Shown here in pieces: positions 50,484-59,398 of a DNA stretch of 64,000 nt (positions are counted from its first letter, which is position 1; every line of letters starts with the position of its first letter). The stretch is from Streptomyces sp. CB02980 (GTDB taxonomy: Bacteria > Actinomycetota > Actinomycetes > Streptomycetales > Streptomycetaceae), in assembly GCF_014451325.2 (NCBI RefSeq), contig NZ_JACSCH020000003.1:186001-250000 (forward strand), in the 5' to 3' direction. A program made the translations under genes and the position numbers. Under the pieces are notes generated by a model. The model was not told the origin of the DNA. It made no database searches and worked only from the letters and a program-made list of their open reading frames with translations.

Positions 50484-50957
50484 GTGTACGTACAGATCGA
50501 CCTCGACGGGCCCGCCGGCGCCCTCCGCGTCTCCGGGCACGGCCTGCCCACCGTGGAGCTCGTACGGGCCCCCGGGACCCGCCCGGACACCCACACGCCG
50601 ATCGGCACCCGCAAGCCCGCCCTGCTCGCGCTGACGGTGGGCGGGGAACCCGCCGTCGTCAAGCCGGCCCGCGCCCGGCTGCTGCGCCGCTCCTACCGGG
50701 TGGACGTCCGCGTCGACGGCGTCCGCTACCGGCTCGTCCCCTGCTCGCACGTGGACAGCCGGCTCACCCGGAACGGGAAGGCGCTCGGCACCCTGGAGTC
50801 CGCCGGGGACGGCAGGGTCGACGCCGACTGGGACCCGGCCGCCGCCCTCACCCCGCTCGACCACGCCGTCGGCACCGCCCTCGCCGCCGCGTTCGGCACG
50901 GGCGCCGCGCCCTGGTGGGAGACGCTCGGCGACATCGCGGCGGAGCTCATCCCGTAG
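50484..50957 (+). CDS. Hypothetical protein downstream of the LuxR-type regulator
   Basis: A 157-residue protein beginning (V)YVQIDLDGPAGALRVSGHGL. Beta-rich, with VGGEPAVVKPARARLLRRSYRVDVRVDGVRYRLVP in the middle and a closing helix (HAVGTALAAAFGTGAAPWWETLGDIAAELIP). I recognise no family. The GTG at 50484 is the first good start after the LuxR-type stop (44 bases), but its ribosome binding site is weak. It may be an operon partner of the regulator. It ends 17 bases before a strong palindromic terminator. Confidence 0.6.
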   Translation: MYVQIDLDGPAGALRVSGHGLPTVELVRAPGTRPDTHTPIGTRKPALLALTVGGEPAVVKPARARLLRRSYRVDVRVDGVRYRLVPCSHVDSRLTRNGKALGTLESAGDGRVDADWDPAAALTPLDHAVGTALAAAFGTGAAPWWETLGDIAAELIP

Positions 50958-50973
50958 ACCCCCCTGGTCCGTT

Positions 50974-51021
50974 ACACGCGTGAAGCCCCTTCCACAGCTG
51001 TGGAAGGGGCTTCACGCGTGT
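50974..51021. terminator. 48-bp perfect palindrome, bidirectional terminator
   Basis: Positions 50974-50997 and 50998-51021 are exact reverse complements with no unpaired centre, 24 bp per arm. The centre is CAG|CTG, within TCCACAGCTGTGGA. It lies between the convergent 50484 gene and hspR, 6 bases from the hspR stop. Confidence 0.92.
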
Positions 51022-51026
51022 CGGAA

Positions 51027-51470
51027 CTACTCGCCGCGCTTCGGGCGCCAGACCACCAGCGCGCTCGCCTGCTGCACGTCCTGGTACGGCACCAGATCGC
51101 GCCGGTACGAGGCGTGCACCTGGGCCTCGCGCTGCCGCATCGCCGCCGCCGCGCCGTCGACGGCCGCCGACAGCTCCGCGATCCGGCTCTGCAGCGCCGC
51201 GACCTGGTTCTCCAGCTCGATGATGCGCTTGATCCCGGCCAGGTTGATGCCCTCGTCCTGCGACAGCTGCTGCACCTGACGGAGCAGCTCGATGTCACGG
51301 GCCGAATAGCGCCGGCCACGACCCGCCGTACGGTCCGGGGAGACCAGACCGAGACGGTCGTACTGACGGAGGGTCTGCGGGTGCAGACCGGAGAGCTGGG
51401 CCGCCACCGAGATGACGTACACCGGCGACTCGTCGGTCAGTTCGTACGGATTGCGTCGGCGCCCGTCCAC
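51027..51470 (-). CDS. hspR: Heat-shock repressor HspR
   Basis: A 147-residue MerR-type repressor of the dnaK operon and clpB. The helix-turn-helix is at about 15-75 (YVISVAAQLSGLHPQTLRQYDRLGLVSPDRTAGRGRRYSARDIELLRQVQQL), then a coiled coil (IKRIIELENQVAALQSRIAELSAAVD) and the end VVWRPKRGE that ties it to DnaK in Streptomyces models. It binds HAIR elements, with DnaK as co-repressor. The GTG at 51468-51470 (VDGRRRNPYELT) is four bases after the dnaJ stop. It is the last gene of dnaK-grpE-dnaJ-hspR. Confidence 0.97.
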   Translation of the reverse strand: MDGRRRNPYELTDESPVYVISVAAQLSGLHPQTLRQYDRLGLVSPDRTAGRGRRYSARDIELLRQVQQLSQDEGINLAGIKRIIELENQVAALQSRIAELSAAVDGAAAAMRQREAQVHASYRRDLVPYQDVQQASALVVWRPKRGE

Positions 51471-51474
51471 CGGG

Positions 51475-52671
51475 TCACGCTCCCTTCGCGGCCTGGAACA
51501 GCTCCGCCCGGGGGTCCTCGGAGGCGGTCGCCTCGCGATAGGTCTCCAGGGCGTCACGTGCCTTGTCGTCCAGCTCCTTCGGCACCGCGACCTCGACCGT
51601 CACGAGCAGGTCGCCGCGCGTGCCGTCCTTGCGGACCGCGCCCTTGCCCCGGGCGCGCATGGTCCGGCCGTTCGGAGTGCCCGCGGGCAGCTTGAGGGTG
51701 ACCGCGGGGCCGCCGAGGGTCGGCACCTTGACCTCGCCGCCGAGCGCCGCCTCCGTGAAGGAGACCGGCACGGTGACGGTGAGGTTGTCGTCCTTGCGGC
51801 CGAAGACCGGGTGGGTGTCGACGTGCACCACGACGTACAGATCGCCGTTCTGCCCGCCGCGCTCCCCCGGTGCTCCCTTGCCGCGCAACCGGATCTTCTG
51901 GTTGTCGGAGACACCCGCCGGGATGCGGACCTGCATGGTGCGGGAGGACTTGGCCCGGCCGCTGCCCTTGCAGACCTCGCAGGGGTTCTCGGCGATGAGG
52001 CCACGGCCCTTGCAGTCCACACAGGGGTCGGTGAGCGAGAAGCCGCCGCCGCTGCCGCGCGAGACCTGTCCGGTGCCGACGCAGGTCGGGCACACCCGGG
52101 GGGTGCCGTTCTTGTCGCCGGTGCCCGAACACGCCGTGCACGGCTGCTGGCTGGACATCCGCAGCGGTACGGTCGCGCCCTCGATGGCCTCGGTGAAGCT
52201 GAGCGTCACCTCGGACTCGATGTCCTGACCGCGCCGCGGCTGGGTACGGGTGCCCGCACCGGCGCCGCGGTTGAACAGGCCGCCGAAGACGTCCCCGATA
52301 CCGCCACCGCCACCGCCGAAGCCGCCGCCCGCGCCGCCCTGGGTGCCTCCGAAGAGGTCACCCAGGTCGAAGTTGAACGAGCCGCCGCCGTGGCCTCCGG
52401 GTGACCGGCCCCCCTGGTTGAAGAGGGCACCGTTCCCGAAGAGGGCGCGGGCCTCGTCGTACTCCTTGCGCTTCTTGGGGTCGCCGAGGATGTCGTTCGC
52501 CTCGGAGATCTCCTTGAAGCGCTCCTCGGCCTTGGCGTCGTTCTTGTTGGCGTCCGGGTGGTTCTCGCGGGCGAGCTTCCGGTACGCCTTCTTGATCTCG
52601 GCCTCGGTGGCGTCCTTGGGGACGCCGAGAACCTTGTAGTAGTCCTTCTCGACGAAGTCCTTCGTGCTCAT
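51475..52671 (-). CDS. dnaJ: Chaperone DnaJ
   Basis: A 398-residue J-protein that delivers substrates to DnaK and stimulates its ATPase. The J domain (about 8-75) contains DYYKVLGVPKDATEAEIKKAYRKLARENHPDANK with the HPD motif. A long Gly/Phe-rich region follows (FGGTQGGAGGGFGGGGGGIGDVFGG). The zinc centre has four CxxCxGxG repeats: CTACSGTG, CPTCVGTG, CVDCKGRG, CEVCKGSG. The C terminus is normal. grpE is upstream with a 57-base gap, hspR follows after four bases. Confidence 0.98.
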   Translation of the reverse strand: MSTKDFVEKDYYKVLGVPKDATEAEIKKAYRKLARENHPDANKNDAKAEERFKEISEANDILGDPKKRKEYDEARALFGNGALFNQGGRSPGGHGGGSFNFDLGDLFGGTQGGAGGGFGGGGGGIGDVFGGLFNRGAGAGTRTQPRRGQDIESEVTLSFTEAIEGATVPLRMSSQQPCTACSGTGDKNGTPRVCPTCVGTGQVSRGSGGGFSLTDPCVDCKGRGLIAENPCEVCKGSGRAKSSRTMQVRIPAGVSDNQKIRLRGKGAPGERGGQNGDLYVVVHVDTHPVFGRKDDNLTVTVPVSFTEAALGGEVKVPTLGGPAVTLKLPAGTPNGRTMRARGKGAVRKDGTRGDLLVTVEVAVPKELDDKARDALETYREATASEDPRAELFQAAKGA

Positions 52672-52728
52672 CGACGTCCCTCCTTCCGGACTGCTCCGGG
52701 GTGTGTCACCGCTGTGCGGTCGGTCGCG

Positions 52729-53373
52729 CTACCCCTCCTCGGGGGCACCGCTCTCCTCGTCCGTGGACGACTTCGCGTCGTCCTTGGCCGGTGCCGCGCC
52801 CGGCTGGGGCTCGGCGACGGCCACGCGGGCGGGCCGGATGGTCCGCTCGCCGATCCGGTACCCCGGCTGCAGGATCGCCACGCACGTCGTCTCGGTGACG
52901 TCCGGCGCGTACGAGTGCATCAGGGCCTCGTGGATCGTCGGGTCGAAGGGCTCGCCCTCCTTGCCGAACTGCTGCAGACCCAGCTTGGCGACGACGGTCT
53001 CCAGCGATTCGGCCACCGACTTGAACCCGCCCACGAGCTCTCCGTGGTCCCGGGCCCGGCCGACGTCGTCGAGCACCGGGAGCAGGTCGCTCAGGAGGCT
53101 CGCGACGGCGATCTCCTTGACCGTGACCCGGTCCCGCTCCACGCGGCGGCGGTAGTTCTGGTACTCGGCCTGGAGCCGCTGGAGGTCCGCGGTGCGCTCT
53201 TCGAGCGCCTTGCGGGCCTGGTCCAGCTGCGCCAGCAGAGCAACGTCAGTAGCGTCCCCGGCCGGGGCCGCCCCCTCCGCCTTGTCGGCGGAGGCAGCGG
53301 CCTCGGTCTCCTCGGGCGTGCCGTCGGCGGGGACGTCGGGCTTCTCCTCGAAGCCCGGGGTCTCCTCCGACAT
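52729..53373 (-). CDS. grpE: Nucleotide exchange factor GrpE
   Basis: A 214-residue GrpE that releases ADP from DnaK. A disordered acidic N terminus (DVPADGTPEETEAAASADKAEG) is followed by the dimer coiled coil (QLDQARKALEERTADLQRLQAEYQNYRRRVERDR) and the beta wing with VGGFKSVAESLETVVAKLG and GEPFDPTIHEALM. The ATG at 53371-53373 overlaps the dnaK stop by one base (TGATG), so translation is coupled. The C-terminal tail is long and rich in Ser, Glu and Asp. Confidence 0.98.
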   Translation of the reverse strand: MSEETPGFEEKPDVPADGTPEETEAAASADKAEGAAPAGDATDVALLAQLDQARKALEERTADLQRLQAEYQNYRRRVERDRVTVKEIAVASLLSDLLPVLDDVGRARDHGELVGGFKSVAESLETVVAKLGLQQFGKEGEPFDPTIHEALMHSYAPDVTETTCVAILQPGYRIGERTIRPARVAVAEPQPGAAPAKDDAKSSTDEESGAPEEG

Positions 53374-55220
53374 CAGGCAGCGCCGCCCTTCGGCTTGTCC
53401 TCGTCCACGATCTCGGCGTCGACGACGTCGTCGTCCGCCTGGGCCTGCTGGCCGGCGCCGGCGTCGCCGCCCGCGGCCTGCGCGCCCTGGGCGTCGGCGT
53501 ACAGCGCCTGGCCGAGCTTCTGGGAGACGGCCGCGACCTTCTCGGTGGCGGTGCGGATCTCCGCGGTGTCCTCGCCCTTGAGCTTCTCCTTCAGCTCGAC
53601 GAGCGACTCCTCGACCTCGGCCTTGACGTCACCGGGGACCTTGTCCTCGTTGTCCTTGAGGAACTTCTCCGTCTGGTAGACGAGCTGCTCGCCCTGGTTG
53701 CGGGACTCGGCGGCCTCGCGGCGACGGTGGTCCTCGTCCGCGTACTGCTCGGCCTCCTGGCGCATGCGGTCGACCTCGTCCTTCGGCAGCGAAGAGCCGC
53801 CGGTGACGGTCATCTTCTGCTCCTTGCCCGTGCCGAGGTCCTTCGCGGTCACGTGCATGATGCCGTTGGCGTCGATGTCGAAGGCGACCTCGATCTGCGG
53901 GACACCACGCGGGGCCGGCGGCAGACCGGTCAGCTCGAACATACCGAGCTTCTTGTTGTACGCCGCGATCTCGCGCTCGCCCTGGTAGACCTGGATCTGC
54001 ACGGACGGCTGGTTGTCCTCGGCCGTCGTGAAGATCTCGGACCGCTTGGTCGGGATCGTGGTGTTGCGCTCGATGAGCTTGGTCATGATGCCGCCCTTGG
54101 TCTCGATACCGAGGGACAGCGGGGTCACGTCGAGGAGCAGGACGTCCTTGACCTCACCCTTGAGGACACCGGCCTGGAGCGCGGCGCCGATGGCGACGAC
54201 CTCGTCCGGGTTGACGCCCTTGTTGGCGTCCTGACCGCCGGTCAGCTCCTTGACGAGCTCGGCGACGGCCGGCATACGGGTCGAACCACCGACGAGAACG
54301 ACGTGGTCGATCTCGGAGAGGTTGATGCCCGCGTCCTTGATGACGTTGTGGAACGGCACCTTGCAGCGGTCGAGCAGGTCCGAGGTCAGCTGCTGGAACT
54401 GGGCTCGGGTGAGCTTCTCGTCCAGGTGCAGCGGGCCCTCGGCGGAGGCCGTGATGTACGGCAGGTTGATGGAGGTCTCGGTCGAGGACGAGAGCTCGAT
54501 CTTCGCCTTCTCCGCGGCCTCGCGGAGACGCTGGAGAGCCATCTTGTCCTTGGCCAGGTCCACACCGTGGCCGTTCTGGAACTGCGTCACCAGGTAGTCG
54601 ACGACGCGCTGGTCCCAGTCGTCACCACCGAGGTGGTTGTCACCGTTGGTGGCCTTCACCTCGACGACACCGTCGCCGATCTCCAGGAGGGACACGTCGA
54701 AGGTGCCGCCACCGAGGTCGAAGACGAGGATCGTCTGGTCGTCCTTGTCGAGGCCGTACGCGAGAGCGGCCGCGGTCGGCTCGTTGACGATGCGCAGGAC
54801 GTTGAGGCCCGCGATCTCACCGGCCTCCTTGGTGGCCTGGCGCTCGGAGTCGTTGAAGTACGCCGGCACGGTGATGACCGCGTCGACGACCTTCTCGCCC
54901 AGGTAGGCCTCGGCGTCGCGCTTCAGCTTCTGCAGGATGAAGGCGCTCATCTGCTGCGGGTTGAAGTTCTTGCCGTCGATCTCGATCTTCCAGTCGGTGC
55001 CCATGTGGCGCTTGACCGACCGGATGGTCCTGTCGACGTTGGTGACGGCCTGACGCTTGGCCACCTCGCCGACGAGCACCTCGCCGTTCTTCGCGAAGGC
55101 GACGACGGACGGCGTGGTCCTGGCGCCCTCGGCGTTGGTGATGACGGTGGGCTCGCCGCCTTCGAGAACGCTGACGACGGAGTTAGTCGTGCCCAGGTCG
55201 ATGCCGACCGCACGTGCCAT
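53373..55220 (-). CDS. dnaK: Molecular chaperone DnaK (Hsp70)
   Basis: A 615-residue Hsp70. The start [22 protein letters not shown] is the canonical N terminus, with GGAGG six to ten bases upstream, so the frame's extra 14 residues upstream are not used. ATPase motifs are [56 protein letters not shown] and [12 protein letters not shown]. The substrate domain ([14 protein letters not shown]) and a lid ending in acidic Asp/Glu residues follow. It is the first gene of the heat-shock operon and is controlled by the perfect HAIR element at 55243-55263. Confidence 0.99.
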   Translation of the reverse strand: MARAVGIDLGTTNSVVSVLEGGEPTVITNAEGARTTPSVVAFAKNGEVLVGEVAKRQAVTNVDRTIRSVKRHMGTDWKIEIDGKNFNPQQMSAFILQKLKRDAEAYLGEKVVDAVITVPAYFNDSERQATKEAGEIAGLNVLRIVNEPTAAALAYGLDKDDQTILVFDLGGGTFDVSLLEIGDGVVEVKATNGDNHLGGDDWDQRVVDYLVTQFQNGHGVDLAKDKMALQRLREAAEKAKIELSSSTETSINLPYITASAEGPLHLDEKLTRAQFQQLTSDLLDRCKVPFHNVIKDAGINLSEIDHVVLVGGSTRMPAVAELVKELTGGQDANKGVNPDEVVAIGAALQAGVLKGEVKDVLLLDVTPLSLGIETKGGIMTKLIERNTTIPTKRSEIFTTAEDNQPSVQIQVYQGEREIAAYNKKLGMFELTGLPPAPRGVPQIEVAFDIDANGIMHVTAKDLGTGKEQKMTVTGGSSLPKDEVDRMRQEAEQYADEDHRRREAAESRNQGEQLVYQTEKFLKDNEDKVPGDVKAEVEESLVELKEKLKGEDTAEIRTATEKVAAVSQKLGQALYADAQGAQAAGGDAGAGQQAQADDDVVDAEIVDEDKPKGGAA

Positions 55221-55242
55221 TTCGGTTCCTCCAGCTGACGTA

Positions 55243-55263
55243 CTTGAGTGGATCTGACTCAAG
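55243..55263. promoter_or_regulatory. Perfect HAIR element upstream of the dnaK operon
   Basis: CTTGAGT-N7-ACTCAAG with spacer GGATCTG is exact. It is 23-43 bases upstream of the dnaK start. It is the primary HspR operator, so the operon is autoregulated by its last gene. Confidence 0.97.
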
Positions 55264-55494
55264 GATGCATGACGACGCGAACTGCGTCAACAGACCTGAG
55301 CGGAGGGGGCTCAACTCTTCACCCTTTATCTCGCTCATACGGAGTCGAGCGCGCGTCGATCCCTGATCCGGCGCGGTGTCGCATGAGAGAGTCCGATGGC
55401 CCCATGTCGGGCAAACCAGCCATATCCCACGAATATCCCATGATTCTCGTTCGTCGCTCGGAAGGGTGTGGGGAATGCTCGGAAGGTGCGGGGA

Positions 55495-55983
55495 ATGACG
55501 GCCAAGCGCACGTTCGACATCGTGGGCGGGCTCGCCCTCCTGGTCGCACTGTCCCCGCTGCTCGCCGTCGTCGCCCTCTCGGTCGCCCTCGGCTCGGCCA
55601 CCCCCGGCCGGGGCGTGCTGCGCCGCCGCACGGTGGCGGGCCTGGAGGGAGAACCCTTCACGATGCTGACCTTCCGCACGAAGAGCCCACTGGCCGCGCT
55701 GCCGCTCCTCATGCACGTCGTCGGCGGCCGGATGTCGCTGGTCGGACCGTGTCCGCTGACCCCGGGCCACCGCGAGTGCGCGGGCGAGGGGCGCCGCCGC
55801 CTCTCCGTACGCCCCGGCCTGACCGGCCCGTGGCAGATCAGCGGACGCTCGGACCTGCCGTGGGAGGAGCGCGAGCTGCTCGACCTCCACTACGTGGACC
55901 ACCACTGGCTGGGGATGGATCTGACGATCCTGGCGCGTACGCTTCCAGCAGTCCGCAGACGTCGCGCGGCAAGGTTTGCCTGA
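55495..55983 (+). CDS. Mini phosphoglycosyl-transferase-like protein, catalytic dyad replaced
   Basis: A 162-residue protein of the bacterial sugar-phosphate transferase (WbaP/PglC monotopic PGT) fold. It has the N-terminal reentrant helix (KRTFDIVGGLALLVALSPLLAVVALSVALG), GEPFTMLTFRT, GGRMSLVGPCPL, RPGLTGPWQISGRSDLPWEERELLDLHYVDHHWLGMDL. The usual stretch between FRTM and LPQLWNVLRGDMSLVGP (about 50 residues) is missing. The catalytic Asp-Glu of SLDELPQ reads Ala67-Ala68 (SPLAALPLL). The start at 55495 has GGGGA just before it. It is divergent from dnaK. A scaffold or pseudo-enzyme role is more likely than transferase. Confidence 0.78.
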   Translation: MTAKRTFDIVGGLALLVALSPLLAVVALSVALGSATPGRGVLRRRTVAGLEGEPFTMLTFRTKSPLAALPLLMHVVGGRMSLVGPCPLTPGHRECAGEGRRRLSVRPGLTGPWQISGRSDLPWEERELLDLHYVDHHWLGMDLTILARTLPAVRRRRAARFA

Positions 55984-56090
55984 GCGACACAGATCACCGC
56001 GAGCGCCGCTACAGCACGGGGCCCCGAACGGGTAATCTCAGCACGGACTCCATAAGTTACCGCTTAGTAGGCCCGCCCGAGGAGCCCCTC

Positions 56091-58352
56091 ATGCAACTCG
56101 CCGCGATCATCGTGTCGATCGCCATCACGGTGGTGGCCGTCGCGCTGTTCGGTCGTGCCACCGTGCAGATCTACCGGTTCGTGCGCCTCGGGCAGCCCGT
56201 GCCCGCCGGCACCCGCACCGGCGACCCCACCCAGCGCACCGTGACCCTGGTCAAGGAATTCCTCGGCCACACCCGGATGAACCGCTGGGGCATCGTCGGT
56301 TTCGCGCACTGGTTCGTGGCGGTGGGCTTCTTCTCACTGCTCCTGACGATCGTCAACGCCTTCGGCCAGCTCTTCCAGGCCGACTGGCTGATCCCGATCA
56401 TCGGCGACTGGCTGCCGTACGAGATCTTCACCGAGTTCCTCGGCCTGATGACGGTCCTGGGCATCGTGACCCTCATCGTGATCCGGCAGCTCAGCAAGCC
56501 GACCAAGGCGGGCCGCAAGTCCCGCTTCGCGGGCTCCAAGACCGGCCAGGCGTACTTCGTCGAGGCCGTCATCCTGATCGTCGGCCTCTGCATCATGACG
56601 CTGCGGGCCCTCGAAGGCGTCCAGCACCACGTCACCGGCTGGGAGCCGGGCTTCTTCGCCTCGTACCCGCTGATCGCGCTGCTCGACAACCTCGACCTGA
56701 GCACGATCCAGCACCTGACCTACCTCGTCGCGGCGCTCAAGATCGTCACGTCCTTCACCTGGATGATCACGGTCTCGCTCAACACGAACATGGGCGTCGC
56801 CTGGCACCGCTTCCTCGGCTTCCCGAACATCTGGTTCAAGCGGAACGCCGACGGCTCCACCGCGCTGGGCGCGCTCCAGCCGATGACCACGGCCGGCAAG
56901 GAGATCGACTGGGAGGACCCGGCCGAGGACGCCGTCTTCGGTGTCTCCCAGGTCGAGCAGTTCTCCTGGAAGGGCATCCTCGACTTCTCCACCTGCACCG
57001 AGTGCGGCCGCTGCCAGTCGCAGTGCCCCGCCTGGAACACCGGCAAGCCCCTCTCCCCCAAGCTCCTCATCATGTCGCTGCGCGACCACGCGCACGCCAA
57101 GGCGCCGTACCTGCTCGCCGGCGGCGGCAAGGACATGGAGGGCAACGAGAAGGCCACCGCGGAGCAGCTCAAGGACGTCCCCGCGTCGGCGATCGCCGAG
57201 GCCGAACGCCCTCTCATCGGCACCGCCGAGGAGAACGGCGTCATCGACCCCGACGTCCTGTGGTCCTGCACCACCTGCGGCGCCTGCGTCGAGCAGTGCC
57301 CGGTCGACATCGAGCACATCGACCACATCGTCGACATGCGCCGCTACCAGGTGATGATCGAGTCCGCCTTCCCCTCGGAGGCCGGCACGATGCTCAAGAA
57401 CCTGGAGAAGAAGGGCAACCCCTGGGGCCTGGCGAAGAAGCAGCGCGTCGAGTGGACCAAGGAGGTCGACTTCGAGGTCCCGATCGTCGGCAAGGACGTC
57501 GAGGACCTCTCGGAGTTCGACTACCTCTACTGGGTCGGCTGCGCCGGCGCCCTGGAGGACCGGGCCAAGAAGACCACCAAGGCCTTCGCCGAGCTCCTGC
57601 ACATGGCGGGCGTCAAGTTCGCGATCATGGGCGGCGACGAGAAGTGCACCGGTGACTCCCCGCGCCGCCTGGGCAACGAGCCGCTGTTCCAGCAGCTCGC
57701 CCAGGAGAACGTCGCCATGCTGAACATGGCGTTCGGCGAGGACGACGAGGACCCGGAGACGAAGAAGCCGAAGTCGGCCAAGCGGATCGTCTCGACCTGC
57801 CCGCACTGCTTCAACACCATCGCCAACGAGTACCCGCAGCTCGGCGGCGAGTACGAGGTCATCCACCACACCCAGCTGCTCCAGCACCTCATCGACGAGG
57901 GCAAGCTGGTCCCGGTGACCCCGGTCGACGGCCTCATCACCTACCACGACCCGTGCTACCTGGGCCGTCACAACAAGGTCTACACGCCGCCGCGCGAGAT
58001 CATGTCCGCCGTCCCCGGCCTGCGCCAGCAGGAGATGCACCGCCACAAGGAGCGCGGCTTCTGCTGCGGCGCCGGTGGTGCCCGGATGTGGATGGAGGAG
58101 CGGATCGGCAAGCGCATCAACAACGAGCGCGTCGAGGAGGCCCTGTCCCTCAACCCGGACATCGTCTCCACCGCCTGCCCGTTCTGCCTCGTCATGCTGA
58201 CCGACTCGGTCAACGGCAAGAAGAACGAGGGCAAGGCCAAGGAGTCCGTCACCGTCGTGGACGTGGCCCAGCTGCTCCTCGAATCGGTGAAGACCCCGGT
58301 GGACCCGGAGCCGGAGCCGGCCGAGGAGCCGGAGCCGGAACCGGCGAAGTAG
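56091..58352 (+). CDS. Membrane iron-sulfur oxidoreductase (heterodisulfide-reductase-like)
   Basis: A 753-residue fusion. The first ~240 residues have five or six membrane helices (AIIVSIAITVVAVALFG, GIVGFAHWFVAVGFFSLLLTIVNAFG, MTVLGIVTLIVI and others) like cytochrome b-type NarI subunits. Two [4Fe-4S] motifs follow: CTECGRCQSQCP and CTTCGACVEQCPVD. Then two CCG-type domains (CPHCFNTIANE, HDPCYLGRHN, FCCGAGGARMWMEE, CPFCLVML) as in HdrD/GlpC. A role in electron transfer from the quinone pool to thiol or disulfide substrates is inferred. ATG at 56091 follows GAGGAG. The C terminus is a Pro/Glu-rich tail. Streptomyces have this gene near dnaK. Confidence 0.94.
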   Translation: MQLAAIIVSIAITVVAVALFGRATVQIYRFVRLGQPVPAGTRTGDPTQRTVTLVKEFLGHTRMNRWGIVGFAHWFVAVGFFSLLLTIVNAFGQLFQADWLIPIIGDWLPYEIFTEFLGLMTVLGIVTLIVIRQLSKPTKAGRKSRFAGSKTGQAYFVEAVILIVGLCIMTLRALEGVQHHVTGWEPGFFASYPLIALLDNLDLSTIQHLTYLVAALKIVTSFTWMITVSLNTNMGVAWHRFLGFPNIWFKRNADGSTALGALQPMTTAGKEIDWEDPAEDAVFGVSQVEQFSWKGILDFSTCTECGRCQSQCPAWNTGKPLSPKLLIMSLRDHAHAKAPYLLAGGGKDMEGNEKATAEQLKDVPASAIAEAERPLIGTAEENGVIDPDVLWSCTTCGACVEQCPVDIEHIDHIVDMRRYQVMIESAFPSEAGTMLKNLEKKGNPWGLAKKQRVEWTKEVDFEVPIVGKDVEDLSEFDYLYWVGCAGALEDRAKKTTKAFAELLHMAGVKFAIMGGDEKCTGDSPRRLGNEPLFQQLAQENVAMLNMAFGEDDEDPETKKPKSAKRIVSTCPHCFNTIANEYPQLGGEYEVIHHTQLLQHLIDEGKLVPVTPVDGLITYHDPCYLGRHNKVYTPPREIMSAVPGLRQQEMHRHKERGFCCGAGGARMWMEERIGKRINNERVEEALSLNPDIVSTACPFCLVMLTDSVNGKKNEGKAKESVTVVDVAQLLLESVKTPVDPEPEPAEEPEPEPAK

Positions 58353-58366
58353 TACCCGGTACGTGA

Positions 58367-58404
58367 GAGAGGGCCGCCCCGCGAGATCGCGGGGCGGCCC
58401 TCTC
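58367..58404. terminator. Bidirectional terminator after the Fe-S gene
   Basis: An 18-bp perfect stem (58367-58384 with 58387-58404) around a GA tip lies between the convergent Fe-S gene and the secreted-protein gene, 15 bases after one stop and 23 before the other. Confidence 0.88.
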
Positions 58405-58427
58405 CGTCATGTCGGGCCGTCGCTCCG

Positions 58428-59183
58428 TCAGCCCCTCTGGGCGACGTACTTCTCCACGAGCCTGCCCTGGAAGTCGTAGACCCAGCTGTCGGCGCCCTGC
58501 CGGGGGGTGTCGACGGCGGCGAGCTTGTAGTGGTGCCTGCCGGCGTCGACGAGCTTGTACGTCCAGCCGTGGTGGGCGGCGGTCGGGTGCCTGAGGTCGA
58601 GGGAGCCGAGGGAGCGGCCGTTCTTCTGGGTGAGCTCGACACGGGGCCAGGTCTTGCTCGTGAAGAGCCGGGCGACGTTCCCGTCGGGGAGGGTGACCTT
58701 GGCGTCGGCCTGCCGCACCGTGTTCTTCTTCTGGTGCGGGACGGGCTTGGGGGTGGGCTTCGGGGTGGGCTTGGGCTTCGGGGCCGGGGTCGGGGTCGGG
58801 TCCGGCTTGGGGGCCGGGTCCGGCCCGGGGGCGGTCTCGACCCAGGAGCGCACGGTGCCGTCGGGCTGGAGGACGACGTGGAGGCCGTTGTTCTGCCCGT
58901 ACGCGGGCTGCCCGTCGGTGCTGGTGAGGGTGTCGATCAGGGACCCGCCGGCGTAGATCTCGGCGGAGAAGCGGCCCGGTCCGTCCTGGTGGACCTTGGC
59001 GAGCGAACCGTCGGCGAGGTCGACGTTCCGCCAGAGGACCGGCTGGTCGCCCGACGTCGGCGCCGGGTCCGGGCCCTGGTCCGGCCCGTCGGCGGCGAAG
59101 GCTCCGGCGGCCGGCAGCAGGAGGGCGGCGACGGCCCCGGTGGCGACGGCGGCGGTACGGGCGGAACGACGGGTGACACGCAT
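58428..59183 (-). CDS. Secreted protein of unknown function
   Basis: A 251-residue exported protein. A twin-basic signal peptide (MRVTRRSARTAAVATGAVAALLLPAAGAFA) is followed by two short similar beta domains: PVLWRNVDLADGSLAKVHQ...FSAEIYAGG and KVTLPDGNVARLFTSKTWPRVELTQKNG. A Lys/Pro/Thr spacer (PKPDPTPTPAPKPKPTPK) separates them and looks like a cell-wall-spanning linker. I recognise no enzyme motif. The N-terminal pair RR is compatible with Tat but has no other Tat residues. It starts with ATG at 59183, divergent from the Yip1-like gene. Confidence 0.8.
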   Translation of the reverse strand: MRVTRRSARTAAVATGAVAALLLPAAGAFAADGPDQGPDPAPTSGDQPVLWRNVDLADGSLAKVHQDGPGRFSAEIYAGGSLIDTLTSTDGQPAYGQNNGLHVVLQPDGTVRSWVETAPGPDPAPKPDPTPTPAPKPKPTPKPTPKPVPHQKKNTVRQADAKVTLPDGNVARLFTSKTWPRVELTQKNGRSLGSLDLRHPTAAHHGWTYKLVDAGRHHYKLAAVDTPRQGADSWVYDFQGRLVEKYVAQRG

Positions 59184-59398
59184 CGGAAGAACTCCTTGCT
59201 CGGGTCGCTGACATCTCCGAAGCTACGAGTAGGACATTGAGGTGATACGTCGGATTCGTCACGACGACCGCAAGCCTGTCCACCGACCGTGTCACGGCCC
59301 ACAGCGGGGCCGCTCAACCCCCTAGGGGATGTCACAGCTCAGTGGCAAGGACAGGTCCGGGGAGCGCCCGCACAGCGGAAGCGGGTACGTTCGACGAC

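Noticed and set aside
53373..55262. Longer dnaK with 14 extra N-terminal residues
   Set aside because: The extension runs through the HAIR element and the canonical [12 protein letters not shown] start has a good ribosome binding site.
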